Positions 24,803 to 38,074 are shown, counted from the first letter of the stretch. The stretch is 64,000 nucleotides of DNA from Epiperipatus broadwayi (GCA_028023455.1 JAQFVV010000143.1:1588001-1652000), one strand, 5' to 3'. A program made the numbers and translations. The notes: generated by a model not told the origin, from the sequence alone.

Positions 24803-25572
24803 GGACAAGCGTAAAGTCTTAAATCTACAAGTTATTACTTAATAATAAATTACCTGTAGTTTTTGCTAAAATTTTCTGTAATACAATTACAGATTTATAT
24901 TTGAATTATTGTTATTTTCAAAAAATTTGCAAATTTTTAGTGTTATTTAAACCCAGGTTTTCAGGTTAATGATTGCAAAATTATTATGTATATAAAAGTT
25001 ATATCAGTCACTTCTAAAATGACAATTTATTTCATATAATTTTACTCTTTTTTGAAAAAATTACATATCTAAAAATAAAATAAATTATATTTTATCTTAT
25101 ATAATAATAATGACGTTTGTTATTTTGTCAAGAAATATGCATCCTAGTAGTTGAAGGATAAAAATTCCAGTCTCTTGTTTAAACTTTATTCATCTGAAAA
25201 TTGATCAACAACATTTGACTCCTTATTTTTCCAATCTATCATTTCTCTAATTTATATAGACATTTTATATTCAATCTCTAATAGAATTCTTGTTTTTCAA
25301 AAGTTTGGACTGAAAAAGATGTAGATTCTGCAGATTTATAAGTAAACTGTAATGTGGAAAGTTCCCATATGATATGAAAAAATACAAAAAGAAAAGTTTT
25401 TAATGTTTTTATTTAAATAAATGCATTAAAAAGTTAAAAAAAAATAGTTTCCTTCAGTTTTTATAATATTTTTGATATTATGCAAACAAAAAGAAAATTT
25501 ATGAAGTGCTCATATTTAGAAATAATCTTACATGTACTTTACATAAATAGAAATTCTATATATTTTTTCATA
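24803..25572. other. AT-rich spacer
   Basis: Nothing recognised. Confidence 0.4.
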
Positions 25573-26540
25573 TACACCTGGGTCTTTTTTTAGCGGACTT
25601 ATTTAACACGATTTTGAAGTTACGCGATTCGTGTTTCGCCGGAAGTCGAACTCCAATATTGCGCTATTACTTTAAATAATAAATTTTGTGCACTTATGTT
25701 ATATTGAAAGTAATAGCACATTATTGAAATTCGACTTTCAACTTAGTAATTTCAATATTTTCAGTGCTTTATAATAGTAAGATTTTATGCAATAATGAAA
25801 TTAAAATCATGATTTCCACATTTTATATATACACACATTAAATTTTACAAGATTATAATGTCAATTTGTTCAAACATTGTGCGTGTTAATTTTGCATTTT
25901 AAATCACATTCTGTTTTTGCTTTTTAAAAAAGAATGTAATCAATTATTAATCATTTAGGGTCCGCAAGTTTATTTTTAAAAGGTGAGTAATAGCAGTGGT
26001 CACAATTAAAATTGAAAATTAAAGACAAAAATAAGAATTTAATTTTTAGTTGTTAGATTAATTACTAATTACGTTGTCACCAGAAAACCATTAATTAACA
26101 CAACATGAGAATGACGTTGGCACTAGTTGTATTTCATCTTGTGAAGAATCTGATTTTTTTATCAGTTTGCAAACGAACCTGTTTACCGGCAAATAGCGAT
26201 AATAATTAAAACATGTAAAAAAAAATATAAATTACTGTAAATTATGCATAAAAATATATTGTTTTGAATAAAATTAAATATTATAGTTAAAAAAAGTTTG
26301 TCTTGTATCAATTTTTTTCAAATTTGAAATTTTTTATTAGTCATATTTTATTTCCTTATTTTTTTTTTGCATGAATTTTAAAGTAAATTTTACGTTGATG
26401 CTTTGCTTTTACGCGAGTTTTGAAAAATCGCAGTCCGTATCCCCCCTTTTTCAAGGTAAATTATGTCTATTATTGCACAATTTCATTTGCGCGTGTTTTC
26501 TGAGGAACCTATCTATCGCATAAAACGAGACCCAAGTGTA
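25573..26540 (+). mobile_element. Tigger/pogo-like non-autonomous DNA transposon
   Basis: The ends TACACCTGGGTC and (reverse strand) TACACTTGGGTC form inverted termini, with TA on both outer sides (25571-25572 and 26541-26542) as expected for Tc1/mariner-superfamily insertion. Sub-terminal sequence such as CGTTTTATGCGATAGATAGG and 'CTCGCGTAAAAGC' has the Tigger style of end, with GC-rich 'cgcg' words in AT-rich DNA. The right 480 bp are repeated at 62160-62641. No transposase frame remains over about 970 bp. Confidence 0.6.
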
Positions 26541-26574
26541 TATATACTAAACTGAAGATTTTCATGGGTTACAG

Positions 26575-26708
26575 ATATAAATGAAATATTACCCTGATAC
26601 ATCCATGCACAATTTATTAAAATTTATATATAAACTGATATTTATTTGCATATATATATATGTTAATAAATTATACATGGATGTATCCAGATAATATTTC
26701 ATTTATAT
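26575..26708. repeat. Palindromic element, 46-bp arms
   Basis: The left arm 26575-26620 and right arm 26663-26708 are near-identical inverted copies (ATATAAATGAAATATT at the outside, ACATCCATG inside) around a TA-rich loop. It sits 35 bp from the Tigger-like element. Confidence 0.75.
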
Positions 26709-28347
26709 ATATGTATATTTATATATAGTAGCAAATTGATGAATAATATTAAGTTAAAATGTTAAATCATAATTTTTGTTTAAAGCAAGCCTATTTCTAA
26801 GCATGATCCTATCTTTCTATTTTTTAATCCCATAATATCAAAAATATTGTGAAAAATTATTTTTACTTTTTAGTGTATTTATGAAAATGAATGCATTTTT
26901 TACAAATTCTTTTTATATTTTTTTATTTTATGTTTTTTAGTTTTATATATATATCACTGAATGATTTATGGAAATTACTTTTAGCTTAACATTTAATGTA
27001 ACATATATTATTTGTGAGAATATGTAATTCTGATAACATAAACCCATTCATGAAATAACTACATCTGAAAACCTTATTTATTACAGTAATTCACAAGTCA
27101 TATAAAAATAATCATTTAAATAAAATTGCAAATAATTCTCACTTTCTTATGTCAATGCTTACATATTTGTCAGATTAAAAAAAAAGACATTTTTATCAAA
27201 TTAATAAATTGGCATTGGTATAAAAAGTGGCAATATTTGTAAGCTTATTTAAATGATTCTTTAGGAAATATCATAATATGTTCAGACTTAGTTATAGATT
27301 TTATAAAAATTAGATTTATATTTTATATGCATAGTAGCAAAATGATAAAAAATATTTAGTTAAAAATGTTAAATTGTAATTTTTGCTTGATAAGAAGCTG
27401 ATTAATATTTATAGAAAGTGGAACTAATACTTTCTAACCATGAGCATTTAAAATTATAAGATGTCCCATCAAAATCTACTAATATCAATGTTATATATAA
27501 AATAAAAATTGTAAAAGTTTTATTAATTTTTTATAAAATTGTTTGCAAATTTTAAAATATGGATTGTCATCAGGAATGCAAAGTTTCAAATAGATTATAA
27601 ATTGAGATATGGGTAAAAATTGAGTTACAAGATTTGATCCATACAGATTAACAAAAAAAAAATAGAGTAATTTAAAATGTGTAAAAAAAAATTTTTAAAT
27701 AATAATATATAGGACATTATTTTTTCTTCATCATGCTGAATTTTTCCAATTTTCTGTTTAACAAATTTAATAATTATTATTTTCTTCTAATCAAAACCAT
27801 GTTTTGCAGTCTTCTTTTCTTTATGAAGATAACAAAATATAGTTCAAGCTGATAATAAACTTTATGTGGCAAAAAGTACATAACATACTTTTACAACTCT
27901 GCTCTTAGAAGGGGATTAATCAGTTTAAGGTAGTGATCAGAATTTATCTTGAAGTCTTGCTTTTAAAAATGCAACAAAAATATTAAATATATATTCTGTT
28001 AATTTCGTCAATACTGACATATTTATGAATTTAAATTATGATAATTACTTCATAGTTAAATTTTTGTTCCAATAATAGGATAAGGATCCTTTTTTCTGGT
28101 CACCAGAATCATTCTTTGCTAAGTTATTGAATAAAAAAAAATCTAAATTATTTAGAGAAATAAAAAATTATACAAATTCTGCAAATCCTTTTTTATTTTT
28201 TATCTTTTTCTTAGAAAGACATTTTCAAAATTAACTTTAAGAAAAGAAATTCATGAAAGAAAATACAAAATTTATCTAATATTTAGTGTAAATTTGATTT
28301 AGTACCAGCCCTTCAACTTATTATAATATAACTAATTACTGGCTAAT
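26709..28347. other. AT-rich non-coding stretch
   Basis: No gene was seen. A loose duplication links 26730-26780 with 27325-27390 (GCAAA-TGAT-AATATT-AGTTAAAAT-GTTAAAT-TAATTTTTG), so a diverged repeat may be present. Confidence 0.4.
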
Positions 28348-28686
28348 TCAATAGATTGTAAAGATCCATTATGCAGGAAAGATTATAAAATTATAATTTC
28401 TTACAAATTTACAGCTTAGCACTGCTTTCAATCAGGCTGGTCATATTTATAGCACTAAAATAAGTATACAAAAGAGAGAACTCATAAGTTAATTAGTATG
28501 CAAATTTTTGAATTTAAATATACCACTTGTGTGGTAATGCAATGCATGAGTCTTTTTTATTTATTGTGTGGGCATTATTTGCTATGAAAATGGCTGGTCT
28601 GGTCAAAAGCAATGCTAAGCTATAAATTTGTAAAGAAGTTATAATTTTATAATCTTTCTGGCATAGTGGATCTTCACTATCTATTG
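28348..28686. repeat. Foldback element, about 340 bp
   Basis: Arms of about 110-125 bp are inverted copies. The ends carry CAATAGAT then GAAGATCCA-TATG, and the inner parts carry ACAAATTTACAGCTTAGCA. There are no coding frames. It marks the start of a less AT-rich region. Confidence 0.75.
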
Positions 28687-31600
28687 TACCGGTCAGTTTT
28701 GTATGTTCACATAACAAGATCTAGCATCTAGGCAAAAGTACCTCGAATCCAATCATGCACAAGATGCATAAGTCAGGAACACTCATGAATTCTGCCCTAT
28801 TTGCCTATTTTCCAGATCTACACATTTATGAGCAACAATCCCGATGATATCGATCTAATTTCATCTCTCTCCACCTGCCTCGCACATTGCAGACACAAAA
28901 AGACTTAATTTAAGTTTAATGGTGGGATATTTAGCATGAAACACAATTTAGAAGTAATTAAAAGATCGTGACCTATCATATTAATTATATATTAGCAGAG
29001 ATCATCTAGTCAGTAGGAGCATAACTTATTAAAATATTAATTTAAATAAAAGAAAATACAATGATTTGGAAATGTTGTAATATATATATTTAAAGTTTAT
29101 TATTTTAACAAAATATAAGTAAATGCATGTCATCATTGATTGATCATTGGCTTCATAAATATTACATAACAGTGGGTCATAGAGAAATAATATTACGTTT
29201 GGTTGATAAATTAAGAATCAAATTTAATAGATGACTTTATTTATAGTTGCGGCTATGCCAATAATATATACTATAACGATGAATATAAGATTTAGCGCTA
29301 TTAAGAAATATAATATTGAAGTGCCACTACACCCCCAGAAAGAACAAAATAGCATTTAACCGATTTGAAAGATAATTATAATTTGATAATGAAGCATTAC
29401 ATTTGTACAAAAATATAGTTATTAATTCAGTTTATAAAGTGACAGATGTGTGTGGGATAGCTGATGAATATATATTAATAATAATAAGGTCATCGCAATG
29501 ACGTGCATTTTAAATAGTGGACATAGATATCTGTTTAGCAAAAATCACAACATTACGGCTTATGGATGTTCATGGGTTTATTAGAAATACAACAGAAGGT
29601 GGTGCGTGTATGATGGCATATTTGAAGTGATCCAGTCATGGATCTGAACATGTGCTTCATGGAATTCATTTTGAGAAATAGACCGATATAAGTCTGTGAC
29701 ATTAGCAGAATCGGTTCAGGAACGAAGAGTGATAGGCTATGCATTTATTGGGCTGGTTTTTCCAGAGCGATCCCCATATAAAGCATGCACATACGAACAA
29801 ATGAGTCCCCAGAGGGGTTAAAGTCTGGTTCTTGGACTTTGAGAAGGATTATGGGTTCGACTTTGCGATACCTCCATTGGAAAGAGAAGCTGGAATATAT
29901 AATATAGGAACGAATGTGCCTGTATGCACGCAACACTTGGGATAACGAAATATATAGCTTTAAAGACTATTTTAATTATTTAATGCCTATAAATTATAGA
30001 ATATCCTGTGTAATGGTATGAGCTAATCACTAAACAGGCATGGATGATTTAAATTAATTAAATTATATAAATTTTAAGACATAAAGATTCCCCCTTCCCT
30101 TTACTTTAAATTATTTATAACTTCCCACACTGTTTAATAAATACAAATTTCGGTTTAAAGAATGCTATTATTAGAAATAAATATGTTTATATGGAAACAA
30201 ATGGGGTGGTGGAAATAATTAGATTTTACATATATGAAATACATTTACGGTTGGGATTAGCGCATCTTAAAAAGATAAAAAAAAAAATTTAGAAAAACAG
30301 ATGTTGATCTGTTCTCCCACAACAATTTATAAGATAATGACGTTGTTTTTCCAAACTTGCAAGCATCTGCATAAGTCAAACACGACTTGTTTTTAATTAA
30401 AATAAGTTCTTAATTACCCTGTAAGTGATGGGCAGGGAAACTAGAAAGGAATTACATGCTTGTGAGTTTGAAATATTACTGGCATTTTAAAACACAAATA
30501 TGCGTAATATAATAATGAAATAAAATATTATTGCCGCATGGAAATAATAAAAAAAAACACATTGAATAGAGGCTCAATGATAGAATAGGTTAAGTTATGT
30601 AGAGTTGTAGCTAAGTAAAATTACATAAGATATAAATATTTACATAAGATATTAGAATAGAGCATCAGGATTATTGTTGTTTTAGAAGGCTGAACTTAAT
30701 AGAATCATAGAGTGGCTAAAGTTCTTTTACCTTTCATAAATAGTAGTGGTCCTTGATATTTGGAGTGTTCATCGGCATTAATACACTAGATCTAGGTATG
30801 TAATAAGGCATCACAGGTAGCATTTTACTTATTTGATTAGTAGACATTTGAAAGTTTATAGGCACGGATCCGGTGCTTTTCTTACGGGAATGAGCATGTT
30901 GGAACAGAGGGGAAGGTGAAGTTTCCCCTACTCATGGCACATTGGATGAAGATTTAAACTAGCATGGATTATGTGGACCATCGTTAATTTATGGTTGTCT
31001 CCTCTTCTTTTGGATTCAAATCCAGCAGTATTTATACTCTTTTTTTGATGATGTAGTATAGCACTTAACTGCTGGACTTGAGGCAATTTGAGCACTTTAG
31101 CAAAGCTGAAATCTGCTGACCGGATATCTTTTGTTTTGTAAGTCTTTTGAAACAATGCAATCCTGTTACAAGTTTCTTAAACGATTGTTTTAAAATAAGT
31201 CTTATGATTTTAAAACAAGTTGGCGTGGATAAAATTTCCACTAATGGATTTTACTTTACTATTACAAATTGTAACCTTTTAATTTTAACTAATGGGCTTT
31301 TCCGGGTAATTGTTTTTAGTTGTGTTCGAGAAACTTCTTAAAAGAATTGCATCATTTTCTGACCGCTAAAATTAAATATAAAAAATAATACATTTCATAT
31401 ATGAATTTTAAGATACATGAATAATATAACTATTTGTACGATTTATTATCAATATCCCCACACTGAAAATATATATATTTATCCATTACACATGCATACA
31501 CATTAAAATAATATTAAATATTTATTTATTAAATTATTTTGCGTTAAGATATAAAAATATCTACGTCAATTATGTTTAAATGGTTAAGCAAAGGAAAAAT

Positions 31601-32057
31601 ATATGTTAGTAAATATGTATATGCGCAGTAAGGATGGGTTTAAACATGGTTTGGTGGAGGAGACTGTAAGTGGGCTGTAAAACATGATCTGAGCATCAGA
31701 TCGACTGCTTCACTATTAAATCACAAATGAGTAAGAAAAGAAATAAAAGATAGATTAGTTACAATTATTGGTTAATGTGAATCTCATTTAGATCGTGCTC
31801 TCCATCTTATTGTAATACTAACTACAGGCCAGTGTGAGTTTGACTCAGCATCTGCTCTCCATCTTAATGTGATATGCATAACAAAAACTATCAAATGAAA
31901 AAAATTGAATTACAAATAGAGTACATTATTGAGATAATGTAACATATACCTGAAAAGAAAGATACATACTGAAACAGATATTACTGTCCTTCTATCTGTT
32001 TCACCTTTATGTCTCCTTAGACACATCTATGCCGGTTTTGAACACTCTTTAGTACAA
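28687..32057. other. Low-copy region of higher GC content
   Basis: No transposon signature or second copy was found over more than 3 kb. Base composition is clearly more balanced, for example at 28720-28880, 29550-29940 and 30840-31130. Such a stretch could hold exons, regulatory DNA or an old LTR element, but no recognisable protein segment was read in six frames. A short near-repeat (CTCTCCATCTTA) occurs at 31799 and 31857. Confidence 0.4.
29553..29936 (-). pseudogene. 127-codon frame broken by one stop, unrecognised
   Basis: Two open segments (29745-29936 and 29553-29744) lie back to back in the same frame with a single TAA between them. The frame crosses DNA of fairly balanced composition, so it is longer than chance would often give. 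The translation has scattered C, M, H and P residues but no motif I can name. It could be an exon pair with a stop, a decayed gene or coincidence. Confidence 0.2.
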
Positions 32058-32205
32058 GTGTGTATGTATCCACTCAGTGGTATATGCCTTTACACAGCTG
32101 TATATATATGTTTACACAGTTGTATATGTGTCCACACAGCGATATATTCATTTACACAGTTATATATGTAATCACAGTTTTATATGTATTCAAACAATTG
32201 TATGT
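32058..32205 (+). repeat. Degenerate 19-22-bp minisatellite
   Basis: About six imperfect units of the type GTATATGTTTACACAGTT run in tandem. The 69-codon open frame at 32077-32286 is only a translation of this repeat. Confidence 0.7.
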
Positions 32206-32398
32206 TTATTGTCACACATACAAGCACCTGTAAATGATAATGATATTAATTTTTGTGTGGATATATTGCAGCATTTATATAAATAATATATTGTATAAGG
32301 GTTATTTTGTTTAGAAAATGTGGCTAAATATTCTTTAACAAGTTTGGTTTAGGTAAATTATAAATCACATGCGAAATTCACAGATTGGTAATAAGACT

Positions 32399-32898
32399 AT
32401 TTAGAATAATTCGCAGGTGAGATCAGATGGTCCCTAGGTTATTGACATTGTTTTAGAGCTCATTCATTATGATTGTAATGAATTTCTTTTCCCAGATCAA
32501 ACCAGTAAAAATTTGGCAATAAGATAAGAAAAAAAGAGATTGGAATCAAAAGAGACAGACTGCTGTAAAACTTAGAAGAAGTTTGAATTGTATTTTAAAA
32601 TAGATAGTCGCTGGCTTTTGATCTGGGGAATATAAATATCGCAGATTTTTATTTAGAATAATTCGCAGGTGGGATCAGATGGTCCCTAGGTTATTGAAAT
32701 TGTTCTAGAGCTCATTCATTACGATTGTAATGAATTTCCTTTCCCAGATCAAACCAGTAAAAGTTTGGGCAACAAGATAAAAAAAAGATAAGAATCAAAA
32801 GAGACCTAAGGCTAAAACTTAGAAGAAGTTTGAATTGTGTTTTAAAATAGATAGTCGCTGGCTTTTGATCTAGGGAATATAAATATTGCAGATTTTTT
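32399..32898 (+). repeat. 252-bp tandem duplication, two copies
   Basis: Copy 1 (32399-32650) and copy 2 (32651-32898) begin ATTTAGAATAATTCGCAGG and stay about 90 percent alike. Each unit contains its own small inverted pair: TTCCCAGATCAAAC near the middle and TTTTGATCTGGGGAA near the end (that of copy 2 reads CTAGGG). The small indels between copies point to an old but single duplication. Confidence 0.9.
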
Positions 32899-33045
32899 TT
32901 GAAATTGTCTTTTTAGCTTGCTTTCCTGTAAATTGTTGTGGAGACCAGAATCAAAAATGATCGAGTAAAATAATATATTTACTGGCTCTTGAGCCAGATG
33001 GCTGCTCTCAGTTCCTCTAAACATTCCTTAGAATAGGCTTTCCAG

Positions 33046-33178
33046 CAACCTGCACGGAGAATATGAAGAAATTTAACCTATCTGAAAGGCCACTGAAGAT
33101 TATGACGCTGTCAGACACCCTATTCCTGCCACTGCCATTGATATATGCTTCAAGTCCAATCAAGGAGGCAGAGAGATG
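33046..33178 (+). other. Candidate 133-bp exon
   Basis: Between an acceptor-like GGCTTTCCAG and a donor-like GAGATG/GTAATA there is one open frame (33019-33183) of 54 codons. It reads MKKFNLSERPLKIMTLSD and LPLPLIYASSPIKEAE in part. Base composition is the most balanced of the area and codon use is not AT-saturated. No family is recognised, and no flanking exons were found. This is only a suggestion of coding sequence. Confidence 0.2.
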
Positions 33179-33184
33179 GTAATA

Positions 33185-35601
33185 ATTTTAAGAAAAACTG
33201 CAGTATAATCTATAAATTCTTATAACACATTAAAAAGAACATTCTATCTAAATTATAAAAACTCTTTAATTTTACCCTCTTATAAAAAGAAACTAACAAT
33301 CTGTGTAACTTTATATATAATGTAAAAGAAGAAAAGATCACTTACTTTAATTTTATAAACTGCTGAAATCTTTTATGAATTAAAAGATTACATATTTTTT
33401 TTATATACTCATTAAATGTCCGAAATTTATTTTCTTCAATTCCTACAAACTAACGGTCTTGCCTAATTTCAGTAATTTTAATATTTTGTTTAAATGCATT
33501 TTGTTATGTTTAATATGTGATAATATGCTCAGATTTCGAAACAATGAAACTAAGTAAGTAATTTATAAAGGAGATAATTGTGATCTTTACTTAGACATTT
33601 TAAAAGCATTGTTTATTTTATTAAATCATCGTTTCGAAATTATAATATTGGTAATAAACGAATGCGCTAACCACTCGTTGTTATCATAGTTATATATATA
33701 TTGTGGGATCGTATTTTTTAAGATTGCTTAACCGATCTTATATTATAACCTTTTGATATCTATTAGTTGGAAGGGGATATATATATTGTCTAGAGATGAT
33801 AAAGTATATTTGCTAATGTTTGTATTAAGTCCCATCGAATATACTTTCCCTCCTTAATTAAGAATATTTATATGCAGATTCAGGATCTTAACTAGATTAT
33901 TTTTATATAGTTTAAGCCCATTTTATTAGCAGACTTATAATGCTAATATTAAGAACTGTTTTGAATTAGCTTGACAGATAAAAGCTATCTGTTTTAGGCA
34001 CAATTAATTATATGCATACTTATTGCTTTATATATATATATATTGCGTGCACTGCGGGTGTGTTTTTATACAGTACACTTATATGTGTTACGTTTTGCTG
34101 CTTCGGACAAGGGTTCACGGTAACAAACCGCCCCTTTATTTAGTTCGGGTTATGGCTATCTTCATTAGAACTGGGGGCGTGAGGACCCAAATTTTTCCTA
34201 AAGCCAATCCGACTTCCTGAACTTTATGTTCATATATCAATAGCAGCAAACCGTCGGTCTCAGAGCAAACCGAGCATGTGATGCTGAAGCTCTTAAAGAA
34301 TCACACACTCGCACTGCAAACTTATTTCTTTAATATTATATAGCGCCATAGCACATATATGTGGACCTAATGGTAACCAGTTCTTTTTCCCATAGTAATT
34401 AATCATTCAGCTTTAGGCTGGAGTTTGAATCTGGGTTATCGGGTTGAATCTGCATGATTCTGAGTATTTAGTTGCTCATTTTATTAGTATATATAACAGC
34501 CATTAAAACTGGCTGTACTCATCATCATCTCTACTAAAGTATCAACTTCCAACTTAAGCAAGTCAAGTTCATAAGATGAGCATATTAAATAATTAGGCAT
34601 GACCTCTATAACTCAAACACACGTGTATTGTGGTGTGTTTAAAAGGGAACAGATGTACTTGATAACAGTCCCAACTATTGTAACATGCTTGCCTGTATTG
34701 AATACCTTGTGAAGATTATACAATCCCTGCCATGATGATATTTTGTGTTATATCATTTGTTATTGTTTTAATAAATCCTTTTAAATATAAACTGTTGTAT
34801 ATCTTTCTTGCTCAGACTCTAGATCAAACCAAACCAATATCTTATCCAATCCATAGTATTTTATCCAATCCACAGTATATTATTAAATGTCACAGTTCAT
34901 TACTCCAATTTCTTAATGAGTTTATATGCTGTGTGTGTATGTCTGGTAGTTAAGATTAATAGAGTGTTAAGTGTTATATATCACTTATTTAGTTAGGTTA
35001 GTAATGACCTTAAGTCTCGTGTTTCTCCCTGTTCTATGTCGGCTTGCGGTTAAATGAGGACTGAGTGTAGCCTCAGGAATGTCACTCATAAGGTATTAAA
35101 TTTGAAGTACTGGCAGATGAGTTGGAGTTTGGTCGGACTAGAGGTCTCAACCACCTCACTCCGGTCAGCTTTGGTATATTTTGCTTGGGCTCTGAATATT
35201 GTTGCATGAATGTACAAATCTGACTGTTACAATACTTATAGGATAAAAATTAAAATTTTGAAATAGTTTATTATATAATTATATAGTTTTTAACTTCATT
35301 TTTGATATTATGCTGAAATTTTTTTTTATTACTATCGAAAGTTCTCCTATTACAATGTTAAGGACTGTAGAGATACGTTTAATGCATTTCTTTAGTTTTT
35401 CACTCACACAATTTAAATATTGTCGAGCCTCACAATATATTGAGAGTTAAAAATCTCAAATATCTCTGATACTTTTAAGTATTTTTTTTGTTGTTGTTGT
35501 TGTTTTTGCTAGAAAAAAGCAATCTACAGTAAAATGTGAGGGAAGAATATAATTTATATCGATAAAATTGTGATCATAATTGTGTACATTTATATATGAA
35601 T
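33185..35601. other. Low-copy stretch, mixed composition
   Basis: No gene is recognised. Islands of balanced composition at 34050-34310 and 34980-35190 contrast with AT-rich DNA between them. Both may be unique functional or decayed sequence. The 65-codon frame at 34023-34220 has no known motif. Confidence 0.4.
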
Positions 35602-35891
35602 TAGACAGGGTATGAGCACAGACTTTCACATGACCCACCACTCTCCACACTATCTCATAATATTGATACACCTAAACACACATATGTCGAAAAGATAAAT
35701 AATCACCAATATATGTATTTCATGCTAAACCAGCAATCATCAGTTGGTCCAGATTACCATCTCTACACATATATGCTACAAGTGCTCAGATATATATTAA
35801 GATAGTAAATTCTCCTACTTTAATGGACAGGCTTATGAGATAGTGTGGAGAGTGGTGGGTCATGTGAAAGTCTGTGCTCATACCCTGTCTA
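35602..35891. repeat. Inverted repeat, perfect 58-bp arms
   Basis: Arms 35602-35659 and 35834-35891 are exact inverted copies beginning TAGACAGGGTATGAGCACAG, with a 174-bp spacer. The arms have balanced composition. A further small hairpin (ACACAGG-TATATATA-CCTGTGT) follows at 35904-35929. It may be a foldback element or a recent inverted duplication. Confidence 0.85.
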
Positions 35892-36228
35892 TTACATATA
35901 TAGACACAGGTATATATAAGCCTGTGTATTTCATCTATTATATATGAATTATAAAATTATCTGGTATTTTTTGTAAAATAGCCAATCGTTTTAGAAAAAT
36001 ATACTGACAAAATTTGGAAGTAAAAACTCGGAAAAAAATTAAATAGTAATAGAATATTAATATGTTTATATAATATCTAGTAAAATCCTTGCAAAATATT
36101 ATATATTAAAAAATAATTAAAAGAATTAAGTGAAATTATTTTTAAAGCAGATTTATGTTTCAGTCATTGGATTGGACTTTTTGGAGTTGCTAAAATAATA
36201 TTTCACTTGCTGAAATACATTGTCATTG

Positions 36229-36553
<325 letters not shown>

Positions 36554-36640
36554 GTTTCAAAGCAAAACTTTATTGAATCTAAAAAGTTACAGAGTCATAT
36601 ATTGATTTTTACAAATGAAAAACAAATTACAACTTTCAGT
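36554..36640 (-). mobile_element. Probable retroelement 3' end next to (TTA)n
   Basis: On the minus strand a polyadenylation-like AATAAA lies about 20 bases before the trinucleotide array, the same layout as the LINE 3' ends at 46.5, 47.0 and 48.6 kb. The body upstream runs into the assembly gap, so the family cannot be named. Confidence 0.35.
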
Positions 36641-36800
36641 ATATAAGTCTTTATCTTTTCTGCATACTTTTATTTTCTTCTAGTTTTTAAATTTGGTCTT
36701 CTATTTAGTTCAGTTTATGTTTGCATTTTTTTTAAAGTTGGAAAAAATGCTGATGTTGGAAATGTCATCATCTATCTTATTGGTCTTTACATTTCATAGA

Positions 36801-37300
36801 NNNNNNNNNNNNNNNNNNNNNNNNNNNNNNNNNNNNNNNNNNNNNNNNNNNNNNNNNNNNNNNNNNNNNNNNNNNNNNNNNNNNNNNNNNNNNNNNNNNN
36901 NNNNNNNNNNNNNNNNNNNNNNNNNNNNNNNNNNNNNNNNNNNNNNNNNNNNNNNNNNNNNNNNNNNNNNNNNNNNNNNNNNNNNNNNNNNNNNNNNNNN
37001 NNNNNNNNNNNNNNNNNNNNNNNNNNNNNNNNNNNNNNNNNNNNNNNNNNNNNNNNNNNNNNNNNNNNNNNNNNNNNNNNNNNNNNNNNNNNNNNNNNNN
37101 NNNNNNNNNNNNNNNNNNNNNNNNNNNNNNNNNNNNNNNNNNNNNNNNNNNNNNNNNNNNNNNNNNNNNNNNNNNNNNNNNNNNNNNNNNNNNNNNNNNN
37201 NNNNNNNNNNNNNNNNNNNNNNNNNNNNNNNNNNNNNNNNNNNNNNNNNNNNNNNNNNNNNNNNNNNNNNNNNNNNNNNNNNNNNNNNNNNNNNNNNNNN
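36801..37300. other. Assembly gap (500 N)
   Basis: Exactly 500 Ns, probably a gap of nominal length. It lies between a retroelement tail and a foldback element. Confidence 0.99.
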
Positions 37301-37387
37301 AATTGGTAAACTCTGAAGTCTTTTGTTTAAAGTATTGAGATTTTGACAAACATTTGTTCAAAAAACAAGTTCCATAACCATTTTGGA

Positions 37388-37589
37388 TTAACACAGGCAA
37401 AACTCAGTGCCAGTCAGAGTAATCAATGGATGCCAGAAGGCTTTTGCCTAAAATCCCCATCTAGTGCCTACTCCATTGATTACTCTGGATGGCACTGAGT
37501 GGCACTACTGTATGGAGAGTTTTGCCTATGTTAATAACAGTTATGTGTAAGCATAAGAAATAGTGATCATGTGATATTTAGCGGTTTAA
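37388..37589 (+). repeat. Foldback family A, shortened copy
   Basis: The left arm (GGCAAAACT-CAGTGCCAG) and right arm (CTGTATGGAGAGTTTTGCC, ending at about 37534) are inverted copies, with AGTAATCAATGGATGCCAG-AGGC inside. The central CAGACTAGTTTCT core is deleted. A tail to the right ends in GTGATATTTAGCGGTTTAA, matching the right end of the small element at 57672-57789. Confidence 0.8.
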
Positions 37590-38074
37590 CCCTTTGTGAT
37601 CTGATAGTTCTAATGCAGCTTTAAATTTTTTATCCATTAAATAGTAATCTTATTTTTACGTTTAAAAATTCTCTTTAAAACATTTCCTCAGCTTAAACAT
37701 TGATGTTCTGCAAACAAAAAGTCACCATATTCATTTTTTTTTCAAGAAACATTTTAAAAACATGGCAGTGATTCAGATCAGATTTGTGAATTAAATTTAT
37801 TGTTGACATTATATTTGACATAATAAAAATGGGTGATCAAAATTTTGCACACAATGATTGCTGATGTATTAACCAGTGGAGTTGTGTAGATTTTATATTT
37901 TTATTATAAAAAAAAACATTTATTAAAGTACCCAATAAATGCAAAATGTATACTGATTATATACTTTAAGCCATTTATTACAACCACTGATAATATCAAT
38001 TTAATTTTAACTCACAACAGCTACATTGCATTTTATAACATTTAGACTACAATTGGTATCTCATATCACTTGTA

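Noticed and set aside
29250-31150. LTR retrotransposon in the GC-richer block
   Set aside because: No direct terminal repeats, primer-binding site, or gag/pol motifs could be read.
32077-32286. 69-codon open frame rich in Tyr and Ile
   Set aside because: It is produced by the 19-22-bp minisatellite.
36693-37400. Open frames crossing the gap
   Set aside because: They consist mostly of unknown residues from the 500 N.
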